Positions 16,890 through 24,256 of a DNA stretch of 57,347 nucleotides are shown here, piece by piece (positions within the stretch are counted from its first letter, which is position 1; every line of letters starts with the position of its first letter). The DNA lies in contig NZ_ABEA03000160.1 of the NCBI RefSeq assembly GCF_000171235.2, positions 1 through 57,347 of the forward strand. The letters run 5' to 3'. The notes under the pieces were generated by a model. It worked only from the letters and a program-made list of their open reading frames with translations, had not been told where the DNA came from and did no database searches. The DNA is from Geminisphaera colitermitum TAV2 (lineage in GTDB: Bacteria > Verrucomicrobiota > Verrucomicrobiia > Opitutales > Opitutaceae). The translations under genes were made by a program, and so were the position numbers.

Positions 16890-17267
16890 TTAGCGTTCCC
16901 ACTCAAGGGCGCCTTTTTTCACCTCGTAAAACAGGCCGAGCACAAGCACGCCCAGAAAGAACATGACGGGGCCGAGGATGGAGATGTTCTCGGCCAGAAA
17001 TTCGCGGTAAATGAAGGCCCAGGGGAGGAGGAAAACAACTTCGATGTCGAACAGGATGAAGAGCATCACGGTGACGTAGAACTTCACCGAAAAACGCGAG
17101 TGGCGCATGCCTTCCGATTTCACGCCGCACTCGTAGGGCTGGTCGGTGATGGCATTGTTTTTTTTGCGCCGTTCGCCGAGCAGATGGCTGAGCCCGACGA
17201 TCACCCCGGCGAGGCCGGTGGCAAGGATGACTTGAACTACAAAAGGCAGATACGCTTCGGAGAGCAT
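16890..17267 (-). CDS. nuoA: NADH-quinone oxidoreductase subunit A
   Basis: 125-residue membrane subunit of complex I (NuoA/NdhC), with three predicted helices: PFVVQVILATGLAGVIVGLS, KFYVTVMLFILFDIEVVFLL and MFFLGVLVLGLFYEV. The conserved loop ITDQPYECGVKSEG carries the family's Cys-Gly and glutamate, and FDIEVVFLLPWAF is the signature second helix. Start at 17267. The frame is open upstream to 17597, but that overlaps ybeY antisense and is not coding. No other nuo gene follows in the window, so this is either an isolated nuoA or the operon lies elsewhere. Confidence 0.92.
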   Translation of the reverse strand: MLSEAYLPFVVQVILATGLAGVIVGLSHLLGERRKKNNAITDQPYECGVKSEGMRHSRFSVKFYVTVMLFILFDIEVVFLLPWAFIYREFLAENISILGPVMFFLGVLVLGLFYEVKKGALEWER

Positions 17268-17332
17268 GACGTTAGGAAGCGCAAAACGTGTCCGCCCGCG
17301 CTGGGTGCTGCAAGGCGGATTTATCAACGTTT

Positions 17333-17872
17333 TTAGTCGGAGCGAATCGAGCGCGAACGGCGGACGGGAACTTTCGCATTCGGTGCGCGAAGAACGAACG
17401 ACGGCAGCGCTCCGGCTTGACGAAGGAGGGCGATGGCGCGCTTTTCCGCCGCGCGCATGCGGCGTTTTTTCATCGGTTGCAGATCGTCGTAGCCGGCGAG
17501 GTGAAGCCAGCCGTGCACGATGTAGAGCGCCAGTTCTTCGGCAAAATCGTGGCCGTGCTCCCGGGCGTAGCGCGCAGCGGTATCGACCGACACGCAAATC
17601 TCCCCGGCGGAACCCATGCCCGGCGTTGCCTCAAACGTGATGACATCCGTTGTCGTGGGATCATCCAAAAAGTCGGCGTGCAAACGAGCCAGCGCGGCAT
17701 CTGAGAGAAAGGCCAGCGAAAGCTCGCCGTCTGGAATCCCTCCCCCCCCCCCCCCCCCGCCTGCGACAAAGCGCCCCGCGTGTGCATCCAATATGTGGAT
17801 CAGACGTTGTACCGCCGATGATGGAAATGACAGGCGGGCGACTTCGTTGTGAATGGACACGGTTCTTGACAT
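17333..17872 (-). CDS. ybeY: endoribonuclease YbeY
   Basis: YbeY is a metal-dependent RNase for 16S rRNA 3'-end maturation and ribosome quality control. The zinc motif is HGWLHLAGYDD: two histidines, with aspartate in place of the third histidine, as in part of the family. TTDVITFEA is the other conserved block. The start at 17872 (MSRTVSIHNEV) is favoured over 17914. Residues about 40-47 are eight glycines encoded by a 17-G run (C17 on the plus strand, 17742-17758) inserted in frame in the loop before DGELSLAFLSDAAL. A C-terminal tail rich in arginine (RRSRSIRSD) extends beyond the usual end. Confidence 0.9.
   Translation of the reverse strand: MSRTVSIHNEVARLSFPSSAVQRLIHILDAHAGRFVAGGGGGGGGIPDGELSLAFLSDAALARLHADFLDDPTTTDVITFEATPGMGSAGEICVSVDTAARYAREHGHDFAEELALYIVHGWLHLAGYDDLQPMKKRRMRAAEKRAIALLRQAGALPSFVLRAPNAKVPVRRSRSIRSD
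17742..17758. repeat. poly-C tract C17 in ybeY
   Basis: 17 C preceded by CCCT and followed by G; read from the gene strand it is G17 encoding glycines. Confidence 0.95.
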
Positions 17873-18176
17873 AAACGGGAAGCAAAGGAGGCCGGCAGAG
17901 GGAAGGGGAAACAAGTTTTTTATGTTTTTTGTTTTGTAACTCGCCGTATATCATTCGGTAAAGCAGGGTCGGGTGTTTGCCCGACTTCACAGGTTGATCT
18001 GTAAATGGCACTCTCACCCATTTATTTCGCAAAGACATGCCATTCGTCACCATCGTCACCAACAACAGGTTCACATTCGCTGGCCGGCCTCAAGATTGCC
18101 CGCTTTGGACCCTGTGGTGCGCAACGCCCTCCCTTTCGCCGCCTCTTTGATAACCAACCACCTTCTGTTTTCGCCC
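17873..18176. other. intergenic region with T-rich stretch and hairpin
   Basis: No gene seen. Positions 17913-17940 are T-rich. A small hairpin GTCGGG-tgtttg-CCCGAC lies at 17968-17985. The ybeY promoter should be close to 17880. The frame of the following ORF is open from 17973, but its first plausible protein-like start is 18177. Confidence 0.5.
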
Positions 18177-19709
18177 ATGACTGAGTCTCTTCCCATGCTC
18201 GACACTGTGACGACCTTGATGCACCGCTGCATGGTCCTCAACTGCGCCGACGATTTGCCCATGGAGGAACGTCGTGACAAGTTCCTCGCCGAACTCGTCG
18301 TTCTGGGCGCGGACGTGGCGACAATCTCCCCTTCCAGCTGGCAAGTCACTGACCAGGAAAATGGCGAAATCTGTTTAATCGATGAAAACCAAGGAATCTA
18401 TTATGTCGAATACACCCACATACCTGACGCAATTTCAGCAGAAGGCCCAATTGCGCCTGCAAGAGATGGACGTCGAATGGCGTCGCACGCTCTTCGAGCG
18501 CTTCCGCGAGATTTGTCGGGAGGAAATGTTGGACGTGATGAAGTCACTGCTCTCCACGATGAACAGTCCGGAGGCTTTGGCGCAGAAACTGGAGGAAATG
18601 AGCGCGGCCAGCCATATTGCGCAGGATGGACTTCACGATATGCTGGAGCAGACTCGCAAGGAAGTGCAGTTGCTGGCGGAACAAGTGAAGGCGCCGCCTC
18701 CGGTCTCGGTGGACACGAAGGAACTGGAGGAATTGACCAAGGAGTCGCGGACGCGGCAGGAACAACTGTTCACGCAGACGATGCGCCAGCAGGAGAACTC
18801 GGCGGCGCAGATCAAGGAAGAGGTGCGCCAGGGCAGCGACTCGTCGAGGCGGACAGTCATCTGGATGATGATTCTGGCCGTGGTGCTGACGATTCTGATC
18901 TGCGCGGCGACAGTGTTCAGCATGAAGTTCTTCGGGAGTGCGGCTCTGCTCACGCAGACGGACATCGAGGGCGTCAAGATGCGGGAGACGGAGATGGCGA
19001 TGCTGGAGGCGAAGGTTCAGGCGCTGGTAGCCCAGAAGTCGGAACTGGAGAAGGAATTTCAACAACTGACAGCCCGTCGCGAGGCCTTGCAGGTGGAGCT
19101 TCGACAGAGCGCCGAGATGCAGAGCGCGGCGACAGCGAATCTGACGGTCTTGCAGCAGCAACTGACGAAGTTGCGCGCGCTGGAGGAGCAGTTCCGGTTC
19201 AAGATGGTGAAGGGCGAGACGGGGGGCGTGTTTGTGGAGATACCGGCGGACGCGAAGCCCTTCGAACATCAGGGGCAGACGTTCATCCAGATGAAGTAAC
19301 CGCAGTGGCAGCCACAACGGCTACGGCGCCGGCTCTGCAGTCTCTGATCGACACGCTTAACGAGACCTGCCGCGACATGAGTTTGCTCATCCGTGAGTTG
19401 CGTCAATCGCGGCCCGCCATGCCCGCAGCCCGCGGACGCTCCGGCGGTGCTGGCGGCGGTTCCAAGCCTGCCACAGCCACGTCTTCAAAGACCTCTTCTG
19501 CCGCCGCCGGTAAAAAGCCGGTGGCAAAAGCCAAAGCCCGGAAGGTTCAACCCAAGGTTCTGGCGAAGCCGGTGGCGAAAGCCGGAAAAGGAAAGCGTCC
19601 GTCTGCGACCGCGTCCAAGCACACGGGTGCGTTGCAGAAAAAACGCCCTTCCCCGGTCCGAGGCAGACAGGGCAAAGCCACCACCAAGGCGACCGCCCGG
19701 AAAAAGTAA
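18177..19709 (+). CDS. long ORF enclosing the coiled-coil gene in another frame
   Basis: Open frame of 510 codons from ATG 18177. Its first roughly 80 codons look like a real protein (MTESLPMLDTVTTLMHRCMV, DDLPMEERRDKFLAELVVLG, NGEICLIDENQGIYYVEYTH), and its last 130 codons do too (lysine-rich tail). The middle 300 codons run inside the coiled-coil gene in a different frame and read as Gly/Asp/Ala low complexity, the usual look of an overprinted shadow. The stop that should end the first protein is absent. Either the first gene ends by frameshifting, or one protein with a disordered middle is made, or the overlap is chance. No family recognised. Confidence 0.35.
   Translation: MTESLPMLDTVTTLMHRCMVLNCADDLPMEERRDKFLAELVVLGADVATISPSSWQVTDQENGEICLIDENQGIYYVEYTHIPDAISAEGPIAPARDGRRMASHALRALPRDLSGGNVGRDEVTALHDEQSGGFGAETGGNERGQPYCAGWTSRYAGADSQGSAVAGGTSEGAASGLGGHEGTGGIDQGVADAAGTTVHADDAPAGELGGADQGRGAPGQRLVEADSHLDDDSGRGADDSDLRGDSVQHEVLRECGSAHADGHRGRQDAGDGDGDAGGEGSGAGSPEVGTGEGISTTDSPSRGLAGGASTERRDAERGDSESDGLAAATDEVARAGGAVPVQDGEGRDGGRVCGDTGGREALRTSGADVHPDEVTAVAATTATAPALQSLIDTLNETCRDMSLLIRELRQSRPAMPAARGRSGGAGGGSKPATATSSKTSSAAAGKKPVAKAKARKVQPKVLAKPVAKAGKGKRPSATASKHTGALQKKRPSPVRGRQGKATTKATARKK
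18403..19299 (+). CDS. single-pass membrane protein with coiled coils
   Basis: 298 residues from ATG 18403, preceded by AAGGA at a good ribosome-binding distance; ATG 18382 is possible. The N-terminal 140 residues are helical and charged, followed by one strong transmembrane helix TVIWMMILAVVLTILICAAT. After it comes a long coiled coil rich in E, Q, L and A (AKVQALVAQKSELEKEFQQL) and a short C-terminal domain FKMVKGETGGVFVEIPADAK. No family recognised. The topology resembles plasmid or mobile-element membrane accessory proteins, which is only a resemblance. The next gene starts 6 bp downstream, so the two are probably co-transcribed. Confidence 0.75.
   Translation: MSNTPTYLTQFQQKAQLRLQEMDVEWRRTLFERFREICREEMLDVMKSLLSTMNSPEALAQKLEEMSAASHIAQDGLHDMLEQTRKEVQLLAEQVKAPPPVSVDTKELEELTKESRTRQEQLFTQTMRQQENSAAQIKEEVRQGSDSSRRTVIWMMILAVVLTILICAATVFSMKFFGSAALLTQTDIEGVKMRETEMAMLEAKVQALVAQKSELEKEFQQLTARREALQVELRQSAEMQSAATANLTVLQQQLTKLRALEEQFRFKMVKGETGGVFVEIPADAKPFEHQGQTFIQMK
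19305..19709 (+). CDS. lysine/alanine-rich, histone H1-like tail protein
   Basis: About 134 residues if it starts at GTG 19305 (6 bp after the stop of the coiled-coil gene), or 110 from ATG 19377. The N-terminal part is a helix (LQSLIDTLNETCRDMSLLIR). The rest is a repetitive basic tail (GKKPVAKAKARKVQPKVLAK and similar), like bacterial histone H1-like or DNA-condensing tails. It shares the frame of the long ORF that starts at 18177. Nucleic-acid binding is inferred only from composition. Confidence 0.55.
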   Translation: MAATTATAPALQSLIDTLNETCRDMSLLIRELRQSRPAMPAARGRSGGAGGGSKPATATSSKTSSAAAGKKPVAKAKARKVQPKVLAKPVAKAGKGKRPSATASKHTGALQKKRPSPVRGRQGKATTKATARKK

Positions 19710-19731
19710 TAGATGTCACGCGGCGTCCTTG

Positions 19732-19761
19732 ACGGAGAGCGGCAGAAAACCGCTGCTCCGT
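19732..19761 (+). terminator. hairpin after the lysine-rich gene
   Basis: Stem ACGGAGAGCGG / CCGCTGCTCCGT (one bulge) with a 7-base loop, 23 bp after the stop codon. There is no T-run, so termination is only possible. Confidence 0.35.
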
Positions 19762-19792
19762 CGCAAGCCTGACTTCTGTGTGAGTTACCCTT

Positions 19793-19808
19793 CCCCCCCC
19801 CCCCCCCC
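19793..19808. repeat. poly-C tract C16 upstream of the M20 peptidase gene
   Basis: 16 C preceded by CCCTT and followed by GG, 52 bp before the peptidase start. Confidence 0.95.
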
Positions 19809-19815
19809 GGTTCGC

Positions 19816-19860
19816 AAAAAGCGGCTGGAAGCCGCGTTCACTTTCTCCACCGTGGGCGGC
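19816..19860 (+). repeat. leader repeat shared with the helicase gene (copy 1)
   Basis: 45 bp ending directly at the ATG. It begins AAAAAGCGGCTGGAAGC and contains the palindrome CCACCGTGG then GGC. The same block with the same spacing precedes the helicase gene at 24257. Confidence 0.75.
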
Positions 19861-21249
19861 ATGGCTTTTGATTTCGATCCTGTTGAAAAACTGAAACAAT
19901 TTGTCCGCCACGCCAGCATCTCCACCGACTCCACGTCGAAGGCGGGAATGCAGGGGGCGCAGGAATTTTTGTCCGACTTGCTCGGGGCGCTTGGATTTGC
20001 CGTTGAGGTTATCCGGACCGCAAAGCACCCGATCATCCTGGCCGAGCGCAACGCTCCTGAAAACTCGCCGCATGTCATCATCTACGGTCACTACGATGTG
20101 CAGCCCGCCGACCCGCTCAACCTCTGGACCACACCGCCGTTCGACCCTGTCGTGCGCGATGGTCGCATTTGGGGGCGCGGCACCGCCGACAACAAAGGCC
20201 CGCTCCTCACGCACATTGCCGGCGTGGCCCGGTTGCTGTCGCGCCGCCCGGACCTGCCGTTGCGCATCACCTTCATGATCGAAGGCGAGGAGGAGATGGG
20301 CAGTCCGAGTTTCCCCAAATTTTTAAACGACTACCGCGACCGCCTCAAAAAAGCCGATCTCGTTCTCCTCTCCGACACCGGCAGTCCCAGTGCGGAGCAG
20401 ATTGTCATCACTTGCGGATTGCGCGGACTCGTTCTCTGCGACGTCGAAGTCACCGGCCCCAAGGGCGACCTGCATTCCGGTCTGCACGGCGGCGTATTGC
20501 GTAATCCGATACAAGCCATCGCCGAACTCTGCGCCTCGCTGCACACGCCGGATGGGCGCGTTAACATCCCGGGATTTTATGACGATGTGCTCGACGTGGA
20601 ACCGTGGGAGCGCGAGGAACTGAAAAAACTCGGCGGCGACGAAGAGGCGTACCGGCAGTTTCTCGGCATCCCGGCGTTTCATCCGACGGCGGGCTACACG
20701 CCGTTTGAATGCACGCGCTACCTGCCCACGCTGGAGTTCAACGGCATTGGCGGCGGCTATCAGGGCGAGGGCACCAAGACGGTCATTCCGAGCAAGGCGT
20801 TCGTGAAAATCAGTTGCCGCCTCGTTGCCAACCAGCAGCCGGAAAAAATCCGCGAACTCCTTTACAAGACGATCCGCGAACGAATGCCGGCGGACGTCAC
20901 GTTCAAGATCATCGACCAGCACGGCGGCATTCCTTACGTGGTGGTTCCGCCCGACCGCTCCAACACGCCCCCCGACCAGTCGCCGGTGCTGGCGCGCGCC
21001 TTCCGTTCGGCGGATACCGCCATCGCGGAGGCTTTCGGCAAGCCGCCGCTTTACCTGCGCGAAGGCGGCAGCGTGCCGATCATTGCCGACATCAAGCGCG
21101 AACTCGGTCTCGACTCCGTGATGATGGGCTTGTTCCTCCCGCAGGACAACCTGCATGCGCCCAACGAGAGTTTTGATCTCAATGTAATGGAACGCGGGAT
21201 ACACGCTTCCGAACGCATCCTCGAAGGCATCGCCGACAAAGGCCGATGA
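19861..21249 (+). CDS. M20-family dipeptidase
   Basis: 462-residue metallopeptidase (M20, dipeptidase/ArgE/DapE superfamily), cytoplasmic. The dinuclear zinc motifs are present: VIIYGHYDVQP (His and Asp), IWGRGTADNKGP (bridging Asp) and FMIEGEEEMGS (catalytic Glu pair). The dimerisation/lid domain follows (TGPKGDLHSGLHGGV), and the last metal ligand is probably in PQDNLHAPNE. Start at 19861 (MAFDFDPVEKL). The frame is open far upstream, but that overlaps the lysine-rich gene. It is convergent with the blaR1-like gene, with a hairpin at 21260-21287 between. Confidence 0.92.
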   Translation: MAFDFDPVEKLKQFVRHASISTDSTSKAGMQGAQEFLSDLLGALGFAVEVIRTAKHPIILAERNAPENSPHVIIYGHYDVQPADPLNLWTTPPFDPVVRDGRIWGRGTADNKGPLLTHIAGVARLLSRRPDLPLRITFMIEGEEEMGSPSFPKFLNDYRDRLKKADLVLLSDTGSPSAEQIVITCGLRGLVLCDVEVTGPKGDLHSGLHGGVLRNPIQAIAELCASLHTPDGRVNIPGFYDDVLDVEPWEREELKKLGGDEEAYRQFLGIPAFHPTAGYTPFECTRYLPTLEFNGIGGGYQGEGTKTVIPSKAFVKISCRLVANQQPEKIRELLYKTIRERMPADVTFKIIDQHGGIPYVVVPPDRSNTPPDQSPVLARAFRSADTAIAEAFGKPPLYLREGGSVPIIADIKRELGLDSVMMGLFLPQDNLHAPNESFDLNVMERGIHASERILEGIADKGR

Positions 21250-21259
21250 ATGGGGGGGG

Positions 21260-21287
21260 ACGGCGGTAAAATGCGAACTACCGCCGT
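21260..21287. terminator. hairpin between convergent M20 and blaR1-like genes
   Basis: Perfect 9-bp stem ACGGCGGTA / TACCGCCGT with a 10-base loop, 11 bp after the peptidase stop. It could act in both directions. No strong T-run. An 8-G run (21252-21259) directly precedes it. Confidence 0.5.
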
Positions 21288-21335
21288 TCCGCTTCACTCA
21301 ACTCTGCTCAGAAGCCATCACATCGGGAGTGACAT

Positions 21336-23684
21336 TCACGGTTGAGGCCGGGCGTCCTTGGTCGGTCCGCAGGTGAGCGTGATTTCGGCAGGCGTGTCGC
21401 GGGTGATGGGCATCGAAAACGGTGGCAACCAACTGTCACTGTTCCCAAAACGAATGGATTGTCCGCCCGGGACTTCGAGGTTGATGCGAGGCAATTTGAA
21501 GTGTCCGCCGTCATCCGTGGAAACGTCTTTTTTGCCGTAGATATAGGAAAACGGAAATTGCCAGGAAAACTTGATTTTGGCGCGTGGCATTGGCCTCCCG
21601 TCCTGATCGAGCAGGCGCCCGGAATATTCTTTTCCGGACGACAGAGTTACGTCGATGGCTTGGATTGGGTTTTCCCCGGTAAGAATGGGGAGCACATTTG
21701 TAATGTGGTAGCGCCAGTCCTTGCGGGAATCTACGAGCAAAACCCATTCTGTATCAAACGGGACAGGGGTGATAGTGTAATTTCCATTGGCGTCCGTCTC
21801 CGCCTCCATTTTCAGGGAGGGACGATCGGTGAGGGCAGGCTTTTGCTTTGGATGGAGTGCTACCTTGGCATTTGGCATGGGCGTCCCATCTGAATCAAAA
21901 ATCCGGCCCTTGATCATGCCTGCCGGAATCAAGTCCAGGGTAACCTGCAAGGGGACGGTCGAATCGGTTACTATTATGATCCGGGGTTGGAAGGTGTATC
22001 CTCGGAGCCGGTACGGACTGAGTCGGATTTCTGCGGGGGCCTTGACATAAAAACGGACGATTTCGTCTATGATCGGGAGTTGCGAAAAGTGCCATGAGTC
22101 TTGAGGGGGTGTGGTCTCAAATTTCGCCAAGATTTCGATCCCGCCTCTTGGAGAAGGCATGTCGGGTGACCGGTTGAAACGGACTTCGATTTGTTGTTTG
22201 AGATGTGCATCCCGATCTCTGAATGGAAGAACCTTACCCGATGTGGTAATGACCCTGTCCGGACTGATTGTCGTAAGATCACGGTCTGCGATTTTTGCGT
22301 TGGACCGTGGTGTGCTCGACGGGAATAATCTGGCCGTATCGAGAGGCGGCGCATCGAATGGCTCATCGAAAGTGGGGATTTCTCTGGTGTATTCAGAATT
22401 TGGTGATGGAGGTTTGATGAGGTCGATTTTCCCCCTTGGGAATATTTTATCCGTATCGCGTTGCACCGCATCCCAAATGACGATGCCGATGCGTTCGGTG
22501 GCGGGCAACGAAGCGTTGATGAGGTCAATGCGTTCCTGATGGGTGAGAATACACGCCGCGATGGCCGGGGAGGCGAGCATGGCGGTGAGATAGCACGCCA
22601 CACCGAGGACAGTTGCGCCGCCGAGGGAGGCGATGGTTTTTCTGTAAGTGGTTGTGGAGGGGATCGGCGTGAGGCCGAGGATGCGGCGGATGCGGGTGAG
22701 GAGCTGACCGGATTCGCTGTCATTGCCCGCTGCGGAGAGTGCGAGGGCCGCGTGAGGGGAAGATGTGATGGGCGCGGGGGCGCGAAGGGTTTCGAGTTTG
22801 GCGAGGGCTTGGGCGCAGGCGAGAGGGTCGCGGGTGAGGATGACGGCGATGTCGTCGCAGGCGTGTTCGCGTTCGGTGCGGATGGCGCGGTTGAGGGCGT
22901 GGATCGCCGGGTGATAAAAGAAGAGCGCTTCGGCGATGGCTTGCAGGAGGTTAACCCAAAAGTCGGCGCGGTGGATGTGGGCGAGTTCGTGCGCGAGGAG
23001 GGCGTCGATTTGCGCGGGCGTGAGGCCGGAGAGCGCACTGGCGGGAAGGAGAATCACGGGGTGCAGCCAGCCGATAACGGTGGGCACGGCGACGTGTAAT
23101 GTTTCGCCAATACGGATGTCTCGGCGCAGGCGGAGTTGTTGCGCGAGCGCGGTGAGACGGCGGAGAAGTTCGTTGGCGGGCGGCGCGAGCGGAACGGAGG
23201 CGAGGCGGAGGGTTTGCCTCCAGCCGTGGGCGAGTCGCAGCAGGTGCCAGATGAAACCGGACATCCATGTTGCGACGAGCCATGGGAGGACGGAGCGGGG
23301 GAAAAGTGACTTTTGATCGAACGCGGATTGCGGAGCGGTGAATGCGGACAGGCTGGTTTGTGGATCGGGGTGTTGGTCAAGGAGCGGGAGCGAGATGAGC
23401 GGGCCGGGCGTTGGAGTAGTTGAGGCGGGGAGAGGGGAGGGGGGAAGGGGGCGGGCCATTTCGAGTCGTTGATGGAGGTCAATGGTAAAGAAGGTGATCC
23501 ATGGGGCGAGCGTCGCAAAGGCGAGGGCGGCGCAGGCGGCGAGGTAGCGGATGCGGGCTGAGCGGTGGCGAAGCAGGGTGCTGGCGACTTGCCACGCAAT
23601 CCACGCGAGCGCGCCCTGCCAGAGAGAATGCAGGAGCGTCCAGCCGAGACGCTCGACGAGCGGGAGCAGAGATGAGGGAATCAT
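21336..23684 (-). CDS. BlaR1-type M56 membrane metallopeptidase sensor
   Basis: 782 residues. N-terminal membrane helices surround a cytoplasmic zinc protease domain with HELAHIHR (zinc histidines 232 and 236) and the downstream EREHACDD. Another helix (LGGATVLGVACYLTAMLASP) is followed by a large extracytoplasmic region ending in two carboxypeptidase-regulatory-like beta modules (GMIKGRIFDSDGTPMPNAKV and SGRLLDQDGRPMPRAKIKFS). BlaR1 proteins cleave a BlaI-type repressor on sensing a signal. Here there is no penicillin-binding sensor domain, so the stimulus is not necessarily a beta-lactam. The start overlaps the stop of the blaI-like gene by 4 bases. Confidence 0.9.
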   Translation of the reverse strand: MIPSSLLPLVERLGWTLLHSLWQGALAWIAWQVASTLLRHRSARIRYLAACAALAFATLAPWITFFTIDLHQRLEMARPLPPSPLPASTTPTPGPLISLPLLDQHPDPQTSLSAFTAPQSAFDQKSLFPRSVLPWLVATWMSGFIWHLLRLAHGWRQTLRLASVPLAPPANELLRRLTALAQQLRLRRDIRIGETLHVAVPTVIGWLHPVILLPASALSGLTPAQIDALLAHELAHIHRADFWVNLLQAIAEALFFYHPAIHALNRAIRTEREHACDDIAVILTRDPLACAQALAKLETLRAPAPITSSPHAALALSAAGNDSESGQLLTRIRRILGLTPIPSTTTYRKTIASLGGATVLGVACYLTAMLASPAIAACILTHQERIDLINASLPATERIGIVIWDAVQRDTDKIFPRGKIDLIKPPSPNSEYTREIPTFDEPFDAPPLDTARLFPSSTPRSNAKIADRDLTTISPDRVITTSGKVLPFRDRDAHLKQQIEVRFNRSPDMPSPRGGIEILAKFETTPPQDSWHFSQLPIIDEIVRFYVKAPAEIRLSPYRLRGYTFQPRIIIVTDSTVPLQVTLDLIPAGMIKGRIFDSDGTPMPNAKVALHPKQKPALTDRPSLKMEAETDANGNYTITPVPFDTEWVLLVDSRKDWRYHITNVLPILTGENPIQAIDVTLSSGKEYSGRLLDQDGRPMPRAKIKFSWQFPFSYIYGKKDVSTDDGGHFKLPRINLEVPGGQSIRFGNSDSWLPPFSMPITRDTPAEITLTCGPTKDARPQP

Positions 23685-24076
23685 TTTGAAATCTGTTTTT
23701 TGGCGGTTTCGGCGAGCAGTTTCCGGATGGCGCGTAACTCGTCAGCGGATACCGGTCGGGCGGAGAGGGCGCGTTGCACGAGTTCGGCAGCCGAGCCGGC
23801 GAAGGCGCGGTCAATGAGAGTGCCAACGAGGTTTTGTTTGGTGGTGCTTTCATCGACGGCGGCCTCGTAGATGTGCGTCACCGCGCTGTCGTCGCGTCGG
23901 ACGAGGTTTTTTTCGAACATGATCTGCAAAAATTTCAGAACGGTGGTGTAACCGCTTTTTTCGCCAAGGTGCCGCCGCACTTTGCGGACGGTGCAGGGTC
24001 CTTCTCGCCAGAGGACGCGCAGGATGGCAAATTCGGATTCAGTGGGCGGCGGCGGGGGAGGCGGTGCGGAGGGCAT
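23681..24076 (-). CDS. BlaI/MecI-family repressor
   Basis: 131-residue winged-helix repressor: EFAILRVLWREGPCTVRKVR, SGYTTVLKFLQIMFEKNLVR, then a C-terminal dimerisation and cleavage region (AFAGSAAELVQRALSARPVS). Start at 24076 (MPSAPPPPPPPTES). The same frame is open upstream for 600 codons, but that is antisense to the helicase and rejected. The proline run at residues 5-11 comes from a G-rich segment resembling a decayed tract. It probably represses its own operon through the palindromes at 24088-24125. Confidence 0.9.
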   Translation of the reverse strand: MPSAPPPPPPPTESEFAILRVLWREGPCTVRKVRRHLGEKSGYTTVLKFLQIMFEKNLVRRDDSAVTHIYEAAVDESTTKQNLVGTLIDRAFAGSAAELVQRALSARPVSADELRAIRKLLAETAKKQISK

Positions 24077-24087
24077 GACGAATGTGG

Positions 24088-24125
24088 TTACGAATAAATT
24101 CGTAAGTGTCAACGAAATGATTCGT
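24088..24125. promoter_or_regulatory. two palindromic operators for the BlaI-like repressor
   Basis: Site 1 at 24088-24105: TTACGAAT-AA-ATTCGTAA, a perfect 8-bp inverted repeat. Site 2 at 24112-24125: ACGAA-ATGA-TTCGT. Both share the half-site ACGAA(T) and lie 12-50 bp upstream of the repressor start, as in bla/mec operators, which consist of paired dyads. BlaI binding is inferred. Confidence 0.75.
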
Positions 24126-24161
24126 AGGTCGGCTGGCTGATTGATCGACTGCGAGAGGGGT

Positions 24162-24170
24162 GGGGGGGGG
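24162..24170. repeat. poly-G tract G9 upstream of the helicase gene
   Basis: GGGG-T-G9 then AG, 87 bp before the helicase start; the shortest tract counted in the family. Confidence 0.8.
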
Positions 24171-24211
24171 AGTCCCTTGTGTTGTGGCAATCGGAAGATT
24201 GGCGTTTCCGA

Positions 24212-24256
24212 AAAAAGCGGCTGGAAGCGGTCGGTGGTTTCCCCACCGTGGACGGC
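24212..24256 (+). repeat. leader repeat shared with the M20 gene (copy 2)
   Basis: 45 bp ending at the ATG, beginning AAAAAGCGGCTGGAAGC and containing CCACCGTGG then ACGGC. The distance to the ATG equals that of copy 1 at 19816-19860. Confidence 0.75.

Noticed and set aside
15621-17336. 571-codon plus-strand ORF across the cyclase, nuoA and ybeY region
   Set aside because: Antisense to three recognised genes; acidic/histidine-rich composition without domain features.
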